A DNA stretch of 64,000 bases from Tetradesmus obliquus (taxonomy: Eukaryota > Chlorophyta > Chlorophyceae > Sphaeropleales > Scenedesmaceae). The stretch spans positions 2,170,001 through 2,234,000 of the forward strand of contig CP126197.1 in NCBI GenBank assembly GCA_030272155.1, written 5' to 3'. The first letter of the stretch is position 1; every line of letters starts with the position of its first letter. The position numbers and the translations under genes were made by a program. The notes below the pieces were generated by a model, which made no database searches, was not told the origin of the DNA, and was given only the letters and a program-made list of their open reading frames with translations. Shown here piece after piece: positions 51,570 to 63,770 of this stretch.

Positions 51570-51819
51570 ATGGAGCCTGCTTCGATACGTAGCTCCCTAG
51601 ACACTGTTGTGACCTGCGCCCCCAGCAGCAACTCTTACTTCACCCACTCCTGCTCTTCAGGCAGCATGCTGTGGGGTGCAGGCAGCAGCATCGGAGAATG
51701 CCCGCAACACTACACGCAGCGAATCACTAGACCCATGCTGCATGCGCAGCCTCAGCTGCACGCAATGACATGGGAGCCAGTCAGCTCCCTCAGGGGAGAT
51801 GCTACGCTGGTGAGGGGGC

Positions 51820-51872
<53 letters not shown>

Positions 51873-53425
51873 TACAGCCGCTTGCAACCTATGTTAGCAG
51901 CCATGTATGCAAGGTGATGCTGCAGTTCCATTCTGTACAAGTCCAAGGGGTACATCAGACAGCTGCCAAACACCTCTGCTTTCTTGAATCGAATTTTGTT
52001 TCACGTAAGCCTGCTGCATGTTCCGTGTTCTCTGCAGGATCGCTTTCAGCTGCCTAAGGCCAACATTCTCACCACAGAGAGTGGTGAGGCCATTCCATAC
52101 CAGACCTGGTTGCGTGTTTTCTCGTTACGCTGTGTCTGCTGCTGGTTGCATGCAGCTTGTGGATGCTGCCCAGCGGTATTGCGCTGCTTTCAAAGCTGCA
52201 GAGCAAGACTTAACAGGTCAAGTTATTGGCCTCCAGCTTCACTTACACTCTCTCATTGGGCAATCAACATCTGCTGCTGCTGCTATGCAGGGGCCATAAC
52301 AAGGATGCTGGACAGCAAGTTCACACGGCGCATGATACAGTGAGCGCTGCTTTGCAAAACACGTGCTTGTTGCGGCGGCTGTGACACCAATGCTATGACG
52401 GCACTACGCTGCTCTGCATCTGACAGCCCTGGTCAAATTGATACCGAGATTATGCAGCTATGCAAACTACCTTACATTCATATCACTGCAGTCACAAATG
52501 CTGCGCTGCGCAATCACCATAACCTGCTGTATACATCAAAGCACGTCAGCCGCCGACTGAGCATGACTATGTGCACACACCACAAGTAGTTTTTGCGACT
52601 CTGTGTGTTCCTCACTGAGGACTGGCAGTACATATGAGGTACTGCAATGTGGTGATCATGCACGCACGAGGTTTGATGGATTGCCGCAGTCACAAGTTTG
52701 ACAAGTACAACAACGAATGCACATCAACAAACCGCACTACATGCGCTTGCTCCCTGAAGAAGCTGCAAAACGGCTTGTTGTTTTGTGTGTATGCTCATGC
52801 TTGCTGCTGCCTGTCCTAAGCCCTCCATATGAAGCCTTAAAAGAGACATACAGCACATCATCTGAGCCGCAGTGCATGCAGCAGCAGCGGCAGCGCCACG
52901 CCGCTGCTGCAGAGTTTGAGCAGCAGGTGCAGCAGCGGCGTGCACAAGAAGAGGCACAGGAGCGGCAGCGCAAGGTAAGCAAGCAAAGCAGTTGGCATGT
53001 TATCCTACTGGTTTCTAATGTGTCATCAGCGCGCTTTTGTGTGTGTCATGTTGTTACTGTGTGGGCAGAAGGTGGTTTTGAGAGCAATGCATGAATCAGC
53101 ATGCGCTGATGACGCACACAGCTGCAATAAATTGCCGGGTTGCTTACACTGTTGTTGCTCTACAGCTGACGTTGGCTGCCTCATAACTGCTGCATCCACT
53201 GCTGCTGCTGCTGCTCACCACGTGCAGGCCGATCTACTGGCAGGCCTGCTGCAGCGGCCAGAATACATGACGTCAGATGACAACCCTCTTGCAGACTGTC
53301 TCACCTCCACATCATCCCGACCCAGCAGCAGCAGGTACACACCACGCAGCTGCTACAGCAGTGGCAGCAGTAGCAGGTGCACGCCGCGCACGGCCGATTC
53401 CTCTGTGCCAAGCTCTGCCCGCAGC

Positions 53426-53457
<32 letters not shown>

Positions 53458-53955
53458 AACTGACAGGTCCCAGAGCCCTGATGGTGTGGCTGCAAGGGCC
53501 CGTTTGGCACTTAGAGGGCACCTTGCAGTTGGCTCGCTGTTGCCTTTGGAAGATGAAAGCCAGGCGCAGCAGCAGCAGCAGCAGCCGCCACAGCAGCAGT
53601 GGCAGCTGGGGTCGGTTGTGATGGCTGCTGCTGGCTATGTGAATGAAGAAGCCATGCGCCTGAAGGAGCAGATGATAGATCTGTACCCACACGGTGCACC
53701 GGTGAGTGTTAAATTATGGGGAAATGTTACATTGCTGGTGTCATATGCACTGGAGCGTACTTGCGCTGTCCTCTCATTGCAATCATGTCATACACGTATA
53801 ACACAGCTGTGGCTTGGAGCAGCTTGTGAACAACTCCCAGTGATGGCAGAAAATGTGCAGATAGTATGCGCCTGCTGCTGTACATGTTGCCAAGCTTTTG
53901 CTTTTGAGAGAGGATAGTTACATGTGGGTCCTGGCACCATCTTTTGCATTTGCAT

Positions 53956-53987
<32 letters not shown>

Positions 53988-54099
53988 GCAGAGGTCTGTT
54001 GTTAACGAGGCCAAGGCGCAAGGCGTCACTCTGCCCAGCCTAGGCCATGCCTCGCTGCTGCCGCCTGTCCCCCGCCGCTCCTTCAACAAGCGGTGGTGA
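51570..54099 (+). CDS. Unrecognised tandem family, cluster gene 3, 6 exons
   Basis: Longest paralogue, 356 aa. Exons: 51570-51809, 52038-52083, 52291-52339, 52821-52974, 53228-53701, 53992-54099. Motifs: exon 1 ends WEPVSSLRGDATL; exon 2 DRFQLPKANILTTESG; exon 3 AITRMLDSKFTRRMI; exon 4 PPYEALKETY then RHAAAAEFEQQVQQRRA; exon 5 DLLAGLLQRPEYMTSDDNPL, a Ser-rich region, SPDGVAARARLALRGHLAVGS, and LYPHGAP at its end; exon 6 RSVVNEAKAQGVTLPSLG ending in a basic tail. The short exons 2 and 3 have the same 46- and 49-nt lengths and phases as the other members. The exon-4 acceptor is CCTAAG rather than CTGCAG. A TATA box precedes the start. Function unknown. Confidence 0.75.
51821..51872 (+). repeat. 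(CAG)n tract after cluster gene 3 exon 1
   Basis: Pure CAG run about 15 nt after the GTGAGG donor of exon 1. Confidence 0.9.
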
Positions 54100-54466
54100 C
54101 TGCAGGCTAGGTCAGTGCTAATCAAACCAAACGACCCCTTCCAAACGAATCTCTGGACAGAGTTACTGGCGTTACATAGCAGCAATTCTTGCACCGAGCT
54201 GTATTATGCATGCATGTGTGACACCTGGGCTGGTGAGGATTTGGGCAGAAGTGTCAAGGGGTGGCAGCACATGATGAGCAATTGGTCAAAGCTGGGCCAG
54301 TGAGGGTCAGTTGGTGGACACACTGCTTTGGGCATGTTTGACCTTGTGTCATGTCATGCCATTCGTTACCATGAGATTTTGGTGCCTAGTGGGTTGGACC
54401 AGAGGTCCCTCAGTTGCTGGCATGCTGTTGTGAGGCGCGGCTGTCTGTGCTCTGCATTCCTGCAGG

Positions 54467-54502
<36 letters not shown>

Positions 54503-57205
54503 ACACAGCTGCTGCCAGATTGATGCACACGGTATCTATGTGTGACTGCCAGTGTTGTGCGGGCAGTGAGGTGTTTTGTGTGGCTTTTTGCTGTCATGCC
54601 AAGCACACTGGTCCTCTCAGGGTGCAGACCTCACAGTGGCTATGTGCTCAGCTGATATCCTGCCATGCAGGCGGTGTGTTTAAAATTTAAAATCTCAAGG
54701 CTTGTTGTAGTGCCACAAAATTGGCAGGTGTATCTGCGGAGCATTGTCTTTTTGGTTGGTAATCATGTCGACCAAAAGTGCAGTTCTGCAAGCACAACCT
54801 CAACCTGTTTTCAAAGCACTTTCATAGCATTATCATACTCATTATGCTAACAAAACATCAGTTATGTACTGTAGAATGTCTGATCACATGTGCAGCGTCA
54901 TTTTATATGCATACGCATACCTTTGATTTAGCAGTGATTTACCATATGTGCCATTTCTTTGCATCAAGGAGCAATGTTGCTCTTGCAGACAGTGTCAGAC
55001 GTCAATCGGCACCATAAGCACAGCTGCTAACTCTTGCAGCATTGCATTACAATGCAGATGAGGCAGCAGCTTTGCTTGGGTACAGAGCTGGGTAAGCCTG
55101 CACCATATAGCCATCCTGCTGCACAGCACCATATAAGGCATGTGTGCTGTGTTCAGTATGTTGTCACAGTGCTGCAAGCATTGCACCAGGCACGTCTTGA
55201 CACTGTTGCGGCGCGTTGGCTTCTTTGCAAGCAGCTCGCACATTCAACACACTCCTGCATGTGCTATTTGCCATTGTCTTTTTATTATTGCTTGCATGTA
55301 TGAGCTGGGATTGCGCAAGCAATTTGAGGAGCATCTAGCAGTGCTGACAGTTTTCACTGGTAGCACTGGTGGCGTGATTTACTCGTGAGCCAGCATAGCA
55401 TACTACAGCAGATGCGGCCGACCATGTCAGCAGCTTTTCAAGTGCCTGAATACTGTTTATATCACGCTAACACAAGCATACGCATGAATCAGGCAACAAT
55501 GCCTGCTCTTGAGGACTTGCCGGCAGAGACACACAGCTGTAGCTGCATGTTGCTGCATGTAGCTGCATGTAGCAAAGCAGCTTGCCAGCATACATGACGG
55601 CAGTGGTATAGCATCATGCACTGCCAATTTGGCCAAGCAGCGTACTACTAGCAGTACTACTGCTGCTTTGGGTGGATGCCTGGTGGCAGACCTGGCTACC
55701 GTTGGATGCGGCTGTGCTGCTGCGTACATGAAACTATGTGCTTGTTTACCCATAATTGTTGCAACCCAGCACCAGGAGCAGATATGCGGTATGCACTGCT
55801 TGTGTGCGTCACTGTTTAGTTTTCTTGAGGAGGCTCCTGGTCACGCAGCTGATGCATAAAGGCTGTGGATGAGCAACTGATTGTTGAGCAGCGCAGGCCA
55901 TGCTAACTTAAAGCAAGCTGGCTGTCATTGCGCCTAGTGCATAGGCACCGCCCACTGCAGCGCGCGGCACAGGATTAAAAAACCAGTGCTTTTCATGTTG
56001 CTGTTGCTGCGGCTGTGCCTGGTGCCTAGCACACGCTCCTGTCAATCTGTGATCCAAGTTTGTATCCAGTTTGGATCCAAGTTGTTGATTGAGTAAACTT
56101 TTTTTTTTGAATGCAACCAACCACATTTGGGGTCCAGAAAGCCATCATGTTAATGTAGCAGCTGCTGCAGCACTGGACGTTGCTCCTTTCAGCGTCCAGT
56201 GCAGCGCATGCAGCTGCTGTCCTCTGTTCATGTCTTGGCCAACGCATGCACTGCTGTGAGCTGATCTGCAGCACTGTAGGTGATCTGCAACATTAACACA
56301 TTTCTGTCTTTCTGGGTGATTACAGATCACACGATTGCCTGCCTTGCTGCAGCCGCTTTTCAGCCAGGCTTGGGTGTTTGATTTGATGCAGTCATGTCTG
56401 CCTCCGCCATACTGCAGTGTGTTTTACATTGATCATATAGCAGCAGCGACCCATTTTTGTGGTTATCAATAATTAGGTACAAGCAATCACTCTAATCTAA
56501 TGAAAATTAAGGTCATTGTTTGCACTGGTGAATCAGGTACAGGTCAGGGAGCTGTTCTGCAGCCTCAGCAGCAGCGCAACGTCCAACTCAGGGAGCTGGG
56601 ACGGTACGAAAAAACCCTCAGGGAGCTGGGAAGCGAGAGCCATTCGTTATGGGAGCACCAAAGGACCAAAAGTAATGGGAATTAAAAATATATATATATA
56701 TATTCAAGACGTACAGCCGCTGATCATGAAGCAGCAGCATCTGTGGCGGTCATTACAGCCTGCGGTCACTGCTGGCAGCAGTGTATGGCAGCCTGCTGCT
56801 GCTGCAGCTGCACGGATCAGCCACTCCCACAGCTGCAGCAAGAGCGCTTTAAGCTAGAACTAGTGCAAATAGTTTATAAGTAACACGTTCAGCAGCGGAA
56901 ACTGCTTCATAGCTGGTGCGTGGTGGATGGCGCCATCGCGGTTGTCAGTCCGCGCGAAACGCCGCGAGGCGGGCGGTATGCCTCTTGATGCTATATGGCC
57001 TGTTCTTGCACGCGCATCATAACACTCATGTAGGATTATTTCAAAATGTAGGCGTTGAATTGTTGTCGTAGAAATACTGTGCTGGGTGCGCGCGAGTAGC
57101 TTTACCTGATGTACTGCTCCTGCTCTTGAGGCTCCTGAAGCTTCCATCTGTAGGCTTGGCATACACATAAGCCTTTTTATCATATTCAAAAACTATATAG
57201 CTGTT
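54100..57205. other. Intergenic, cluster gene 3 to 4
   Basis: 3.1 kb. (CTG)n at about 54470-54502, (TA)n at 56688-56702 and two copies of a CTCAGGGAGCTGGGA motif near 56586 and 56617. No gene or pseudogene of the cluster family is visible despite the room for one. Confidence 0.45.
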
Positions 57206-57440
57206 ATGGAGCCGATATGTTCTCTCAGTACGCTGGAGTCCGATGCCACCTGGGCTTCGACCACTACGTGGACAGACTCCACAGTAGAGCCTGGCAGCTT
57301 GATGTGGCGGCCAGAGTATCTGCTAGGAGAGAACTCTCAGCAGTCGCAATATCAGCAGCAGGCCGACTGGCAGCCATCCAGTGCCATCAGGGCAGACGTC
57401 ACACCAGTAAGCTTAGCAGCAGCAACACTGCCACTGCTAG

Positions 57441-57489
<49 letters not shown>

Positions 57490-58403
57490 TGCTGCAACCA
57501 CAGCAGCAATGGCAAAATAGCTGTAGACAAATACAACTGACCGATGCTCTGCAACAGTGGGAGCAAGAGGCACATGGTGTCGCTGCATGCTGCAAGCGCT
57601 TAGTGCCTCTTCACATGTGCTTGCCGCTCCCTTGCCACACGTGCTTCTCTTCACACCTGTCTTGTGTTGATCCGCAGGCTCGCTTCCGCATGCCTCAAGC
57701 TGGTCTGATCAAGAACGCAAATGGTAAGCTCCTGCCTTCCCCATGCCTCGCAGCACATGAATGCCTCTGCAGTACAGTGCTACTCTCATGTTGCTACCCT
57801 CCAGCAACCTAGACTTGGCACCTGCAGCTGACGCAGAGAGCATAACTGTTTGTAGCAGCACTTGCTGGTGGATCTCTGGCTGCCAGCTGCAGCGCCGCTA
57901 CCACCCGCAGCCGCACCATAGTATGCAGTGCTGTCTATGGCCTCACATAGGCACTTTTGTTGGTCATTATGCTGCAGGCGTTGTAGCCATTGGATTAGGA
58001 GAGAAGCCGGGGCGCCGCATCAATGGGTAAGGCGCCGGCAGCGTTGCAGTTTGCTTGTAATCACTCATCAACCTTTTGGGGTAGCTTTGCAACCAGTTGG
58101 GTATGAGGGTCAGCTTCCTGCCAACGTAACGCTGCCCCGTTGCAGCTGCTGTGGCAGCAGCAGCAGCAGCAACTTCAATCCACAATCACAGCAACATCAA
58201 CCTTGTTCACTGCCACACTGCTGCCCTGCCCAGGCCTGGATTTGAGGCACAGAAAGCAGCGGAGGCCTTGCAGCGCCTGCAGCTGCAGGAGCAGCCGCTG
58301 CCCCAGCAGCAGCCGCAGCGCTTTGCTGCAGCGGCTGAGCACAAGGAGCTGCTGCAGCAGCGGCAGGCGCGCGAGGAGCAGCAGGAGGAGCAGCGCAAGG
58401 TGC

Positions 58404-58464
<61 letters not shown>

Positions 58465-58822
58465 TCAGTGTGTCTCTGCTGTGCAGCAGCAGCACACCTT
58501 TGTGACACGATCATCACTGCATGCGGTATGTGCAGGTTGCCAGTGCCAGGCCTTGGTGCTGTCCTTGGCAATCAGCCGCTTGCCAGATCGGCTATGAACA
58601 GCTCAGCTTGCCAGAGGCGCCCTGCGGCTGCTGCTGCTGCTGCTGCAGCACGTGAAATCATGCATCAGAGGACATCTGCACGCGCACATGGTCGCCTTGC
58701 TGCATCCCTGCTGCTGCTGCTGCTGCTTTTGCCGCTGGCCTGCAATCGCAGCTGGAGTAGCTGACTGCCATGCTGTCATCACAAACCTCATTGCAAGCGC
58801 ACACTCGCCTCACTACACCCTC

Positions 58823-58860
<38 letters not shown>

Positions 58861-59965
58861 TGCTGGGTATTGGAACATGCAGCTGGACCACCTGACAGCC
58901 ATGCTGCACGCGTCACCCGAGCACATGACCTCCCACGACAACTTCCTCTCCGACGGCCTCAGCATTGCCCGCTCCCGGCCCCCCAGCAGGGCCGCAGCTG
59001 CCTACCCCACACCACGTACAGCAGCATCCACAGTCCCCAACTCAGCCCGCAGCTGCAGCAGCTACAACCCCAGCGGCAGCAGGCCCGGCAGCAGGCCAGC
59101 TAGCCCTGAGGTTGGTGCAAATGCACGCACCAGGATGGCTCTGAGGGGCCAGCTGATGTGTGGCTCGCTGCTGGTTGAAGAGGAGGAGGAAGATGAAGAG
59201 CAGCAGCAGCAGCGGGAGGCGCGCCAGGAGATGGCAGCGGCTGCTGTGGCTGCATATGATGAGGTTGTGAGGAGGGAGGAGGAGCTGATTGCAATGTACC
59301 CGCACGGAGCGCCGGTGAGCTGATTTGCGACATGCAGTAGCATGTTACCTGCTGAGTGAATGAATGAGCTACGCGTGGTGTGTTAGAGCTCGCCACCCGC
59401 GTAAGTCAAGGGAGGGTGTGTGTGTGTGACGATGAGGATACCCCATGCGCCTTCACACCTGCTACCATGTGATCTGCTTGTACTTGCTTTGGCGCGCTGG
59501 TGCTCTGCTCAGCAGTGACTACATAATTGCAGAAGATCAGAGGTTGCAGCAACAGCACGATACACCAAAAGCAGGATGCAGCAACTGCAGGATACACCAA
59601 AAGCAGGATGCAGCAACAGCAGGATACACCAAAAGCAGGATGCACCAACTGCATGACGCGAGGCATGAAGTTGACTGGCGCATCCAGCACCCCTGTTCCT
59701 TTGCACACCTTGGTTTAAACTGCAGCAGACACCTGCACAAGCACCATTGCACATGAATGTGGCATCGGGCAGGCAAATCACCACCATTTGACATCACCAG
59801 CATGCCTGACAGACTGGCAGGTGTTATTCTACAAGGCTGCTGCTGCCACTGCTGCTGCTGCTGCTGGTGCAGAGGCGTGTGATCCGTGAGTACAGGGCCC
59901 AAGGCGTGGAGCTGCCAGTGCTGGGCTACGCATCAGCACTGCCGCCATCACCCCGCCGCCCCTAA
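57206..59965 (+). CDS. Unrecognised tandem family, cluster gene 4, 6 exons
   Basis: Fourth paralogue, 328 aa. Exons: 57206-57406, 57678-57723, 57978-58026, 58234-58399, 58883-59314, 59873-59965. Motifs: exon 1 ends WQPSSAIRADVTP; exon 2 ARFRMPQAGLIKNANG; exon 3 VVAIGLGEKPGRRING; exon 4 PGFEAQKAAEALQ then QRFAAAAEHKELLQQRQA; exon 5 LDHLTAMLHASPEHMTSHDN, SPEVGANARTRMALRGQL, an acidic Glu/Gln run, and MYPHGAP at its end; exon 6 RRVIREYRAQGVELPVLGY with a terminal PPSPRRP. TATATA at 57194-57199 is only 7 bp before this ATG, so it is probably not the functional TATA box. Function unknown. Confidence 0.75.
57441..57488 (+). repeat. (CAG)n tract after cluster gene 4 exon 1
   Basis: CAG run about 35 nt after the exon-1 donor, in the same place as in cluster gene 3. 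Confidence 0.85.
58404..58463 (+). repeat. (CAG)n tract after cluster gene 4 exon 4
   Basis: About 20 CAG units follow the GTGCGAG donor of exon 4. Cluster gene 2 has a (CTG)n tract at the same place (48305-48340). Confidence 0.9.
59355..59470. repeat. Dispersed repeat, copy 2
   Basis: Diverged copy of 20282-20400, sharing the (GAAT)n start, GAGCTACGCGTGGTGTGTT and GATGAGGATACC. It lies in intron 5 of cluster gene 4. Confidence 0.6.
59561..59657. repeat. 32-bp tandem repeat, 3 copies
   Basis: TACACCAAAAGCAGGATGCA recurs at 59561, 59593 and 59625 in intron 5 of cluster gene 4. Confidence 0.85.
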
Positions 59966-62900
59966 ACAAACACGCACATTTTCCAGAGACAAAAGCCAGG
60001 AAGTTACGGCTGTTACAATGACGATGTCAGCTTGTGTTCTGTTATGATGCTACCGTTATGTTATGTTAAGATATATTAAGTCAAACGATGTGATGGCCAC
60101 ACTCAGCAGATGCTGTTTCTGTAGCATGGCGCTGCGGGCGCATTTTGCAAGTCATGTGGCCGCAGTAGGCAGCTGTCAGCTGATTTGCAATATGCTGTAC
60201 GCTGTTGGGTGCTCGCCTGCTGCAGTCTTAAAAGGCGTCCCTGGCTGTGACTGTGCACATCAACAGATGAAAAGCATTCGTGGTTTGTGTGTTGTGTTGT
60301 GAGCTAAACTACAGAGCTGCTGCATGGCTGGGGAACAGTTATGTGCTGGGTCAGGCGCTATGATAGCATGCAAAGAGCATGCTCAAGACAGCACACCAGG
60401 TGCATCAAATGCGCAGTGCGCACATTCTTTCAAAACCTGTTGGTCTTGCCTAGTTGTCCCCCTGCTGCAGTTGGCACGCAGCTGCAAATGCATGCAAGTG
60501 GGTGTGGGCAGATTTAGGTAGTACTGCATTATTTTTTATGGTGCTGCATGAGGGCTGAGACGTGCTACTGTTAGGTCTTGTCAGTTGCCGGTTTCACAAG
60601 ATGTAGCCATCTCTGCTGAGCAATTAGGAGATACAGTTTCTTTACCAACCAATCTACTTCTGACCGCAGTTGCTATGTGCACCTGTCTGGAGTGCAGCAC
60701 CGCCGCATTTTGGGTGCCGTGGGTGCAGCCAGTTTGCAGCAACACCGTCTTATATATATGGTACATGCCATCATCAGCAATCGACAACCAATGGGCCACT
60801 GGCTCGCCATCTGGGGTTGTGAGCCAAAGGGCTCCCAGGATATCATATGTGGTGTCAGCACATCAGTCAGCATGTTTCAAAGCGTGGATGAAACTGTGGT
60901 TTAGAAGTGCAGCTTGTTACGATATTCTGAGGGAAGCCTGAGCCCCGAGTTGTGGGGTTTTAGGCGTTGTGGGGTTTTAGGCGTCGTGGTTTAACAAGTT
61001 GCGGGGTTTCATGCGTTTGAATATACACCTGCAGAGTGTGCACCACAGTATGTGTGTGGTGGTCTGCATACTTGCAGCACCGGGGCACTGCCTTGCTGCT
61101 CTGCATTGCAGATTGTGGGCCACGACATGCATCAGTGGTGCATGAAACCTGAGCATTTTCGCATTGGCACTGCAAAGACATACGCTGCTTGCATGTTGCG
61201 GTTCAGAGGTGACGGCGTGCGTAGCAGCTGTAGCCTCAGCTGCTACTAAGGCGTAGCAGTTGCGGCAGCAGGCATTTTCAGCTATCAGACAATGCGCCTT
61301 CCACAGGTTCCTGTGCTGTAGGTCTGCTTGAGAAATTACATCATAGAGGTGTTGCGATTGCTGGCGTTTCCTAGCCAGCACTTCACATCATCTTCAGCGC
61401 ATGTCAAATCTACTGTACTCAATACCAATACGATAGCTTTCACCCTGCGGTTTGAAGTTGCTTTTCGTCATGCAGAATATCTGCCTTACCTGTTCTAGCC
61501 GTTGTATGCGTGTGTTGCACGTCAGTGACACCGTTATACAGCAGCATAGCATGCTGTGCTTGCGCTCTTGCGAGATCTTTTACATGTGCACTGCTTGCAC
61601 TCTAGGCACCTTTTGTTAGGCCTATGTAGCGTGGCGCTGACTAGGCAACACTTGAGACCTCTGCTTAATCTAATCGTGTTTCCTATTGTTATGTACTTTA
61701 CTTTATGCTGGTGTACTGCCAGCAAAGTTGCCCTGAACTGCGGCAGCAGCAGCAGCAACGTGTATGGAGTACTCTTTCCAGTACCAAACCGCATTGTCCG
61801 GCTGCCCCAGAGGTTGTTTCCTATATGCTTTTGAGTTAGCACCCACCAGTGCTACGGCTTGTTTGTGATTATATACGCATGCGCCTATGGGACCTTGACA
61901 CGAGGTGTTTGAGTATCACGCAGTTTGGCAATTTGCTGACAATTGCCTAGCGCATGGCTGGCACATGCATCCCATGGTTCTGCCATACATAATATAACGT
62001 GTTATATGTGTAGGTGAAGTTGGGACTCACGTGTCCAGCCTTTTGGTACTAGTAGCCCTGTCTCTGTTCACTCACAGCTGCCAGTGTTGAAGTGCATAGC
62101 TGCCAGTGTTATGGCCTGCTGCAGCTAGCACGCAGCTCTGAGCCAGCTGCTTGACAGTTCTGTGTGTTTTGTCTTTCAATGTATGATGTCTGGTGTTGCA
62201 CCAGAGTGCAAGAAGTCCTTGCTGGGGCCTTCTTCACAGTGTTGTGCCTGGTAAGGTTGTCGTCACCACGTACCCTTCATAGTCAGCAGTGACGGCAAGC
62301 GGTGCACCCAGTATGCCGCTCAAATGCTGCCGGAATGTGTGCAGCTATGACATGTAACAGCAGGTTGAATGCAATTGTGTGCAGTGGCAGCAGCTGGCAT
62401 ACAGTTGGAACATGTGGCTCTGCGTGCTGAAGAAGCATGCTGTGGCAGGGGTCGGGCGGCCGCGGCGTGGGTGCTTATTGTGGCGTATGCATGGTAAATG
62501 CTAATGCTTTGACTTAGGGTCTGCACCATCAAGCCGAGTAACCTGACTGCTTCAATTGCCAGCTGACGTGGCAGCAGTGTTGACTGGTGATGGTCACCAG
62601 TCTAACTGTGGTACAGCAGCAGTGCAAAAGTACCATGGGATTTCCCTTCCGCCAATATTCGATACCTAAACCTAAGCAATTTTCTGTAATTACAGCTGTA
62701 ATCGATGACTGTATTGTGCCGACAGCGACGCCTGTATTGATCAGCAGCGCCATTGAAAAGCGGTTTGGGGTTCTTTGTCACACGTTCTATTCGTTTACTT
62801 GTCCGAACAGAGCAGGCGCGTCTGTTTAGTTGTAAGAATATGGGATTGAATTTTTTTTGCGTAATCTGTATCGATACAGTTGCTTAGGTATAGGAAATTT

Positions 62901-63420
62901 CTGTAAGGGAAATCCCATGCTGCCAGCAGTACCCAACCAGTCAGTGCGCCATTCTTAGCAAGCATTGACCAGCATGCCACACGAATATAACATTACCAGA
63001 CATATTTACTCTTTGTCTTTGCAAGTTTGCATTGCCCAAATGCCAACACTCGAATAACCAAACGAGCCTGATCACTGAGCCAAACGAGCCTGGCAGGAGG
63101 ATCTCTCCAATGGAGGATCTCTCCAATGCAGCATATCACATGGCCGGATCAGCCCTGTCCTTCGTCCGACCTTTCATAACCTTGAAAAATGAAACTCAGT
63201 TTTCAAATTCATATGCTTGTGCTGCCCGAGTGTCATACGACAACACGTGCTGGCGGGTGAGTCAACCTTGACGGGACGTACAGTCCGTCGGCCCTGGCGC
63301 AACGATCGCTGCAGGAACATGCAGCCCAGCTCCCGACCTCTACTCTTACTTAATTACTTATTCCATAAACCGATAAGTAGCGGCTTTGTTGCGCGTGTCA
63401 CTCCTGTGCCAGCAGATCAA
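59966..63420. other. Gene-poor stretch
   Basis: 3.4 kb with only short ORFs lacking family features. Items seen: a 17-bp telomere-like direct repeat at 60949-60982, a short inverted repeat (ACTGGTGA/TCACCAGT) at about 62583-62604, and direct repeats CCAAACGAGCCTG and GGATCTCTCCAATG near 63058-63126. No tRNA or rRNA was recognised. Confidence 0.45.
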
Positions 63421-63593
63421 ATGGCTAGCATCGTCAGGAAGGTGAGCAGACACGTTCTGGGTGCTCAGCGGCTTACGTCGACAGAGCACGTGATCGAATG
63501 TTCATGTACATGAGGATGAGGGCTTCCAATGTGGTTCTCCCAGCAGCAGGAGCTGCAATACCAGCTGCAGGAGCAGGAGCAGCATGTTGCCGG

Positions 63594-63638
<45 letters not shown>

Positions 63639-63770
63639 TGTTGCCAGCAGTAGCAGCAGCGGCGGCATTGTAAGAGCAGCTACAAGCTGTAGCATTCTGC
63701 GATGGCAGTCCTGTGCATGGCACATGTCGTGACCTCCTAGGTGCTGCCCATCCACACGCAACTGACTCAG
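63421..63770 (+). CDS. Possible 5' end of a Gln-rich gene (partial)
   Basis: Candidate first exon 63421-63441 (MASIVRK, then GTGAGC), second exon about 63544-63669 (QELQYQLQEQEQHVAGW, poly-Gln, then Ser-rich, then GTAAGA), and third exon 63741-63770 (VLPIHTQLTQ, then GTCGGA). All junctions are phase 0. The remainder would lie beyond about 63771 and past the window edge. The model rests only on splice signals and codon phase; no family recognised. Confidence 0.3.

Noticed and set aside
56500..56857. Repeated QLRELG / TLRELG coding look
   Set aside because: Only two short units of a CTCAGGGAGCTGGGA motif; the surrounding frames are short and no splice model joins them.
54100..57205. Possible fifth cluster gene in the long spacer
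   Set aside because: None of the family motifs (RF-x-x-P, KP-x-x-RI, YPHG, LP-x-LG) were found; ORFs here are short.
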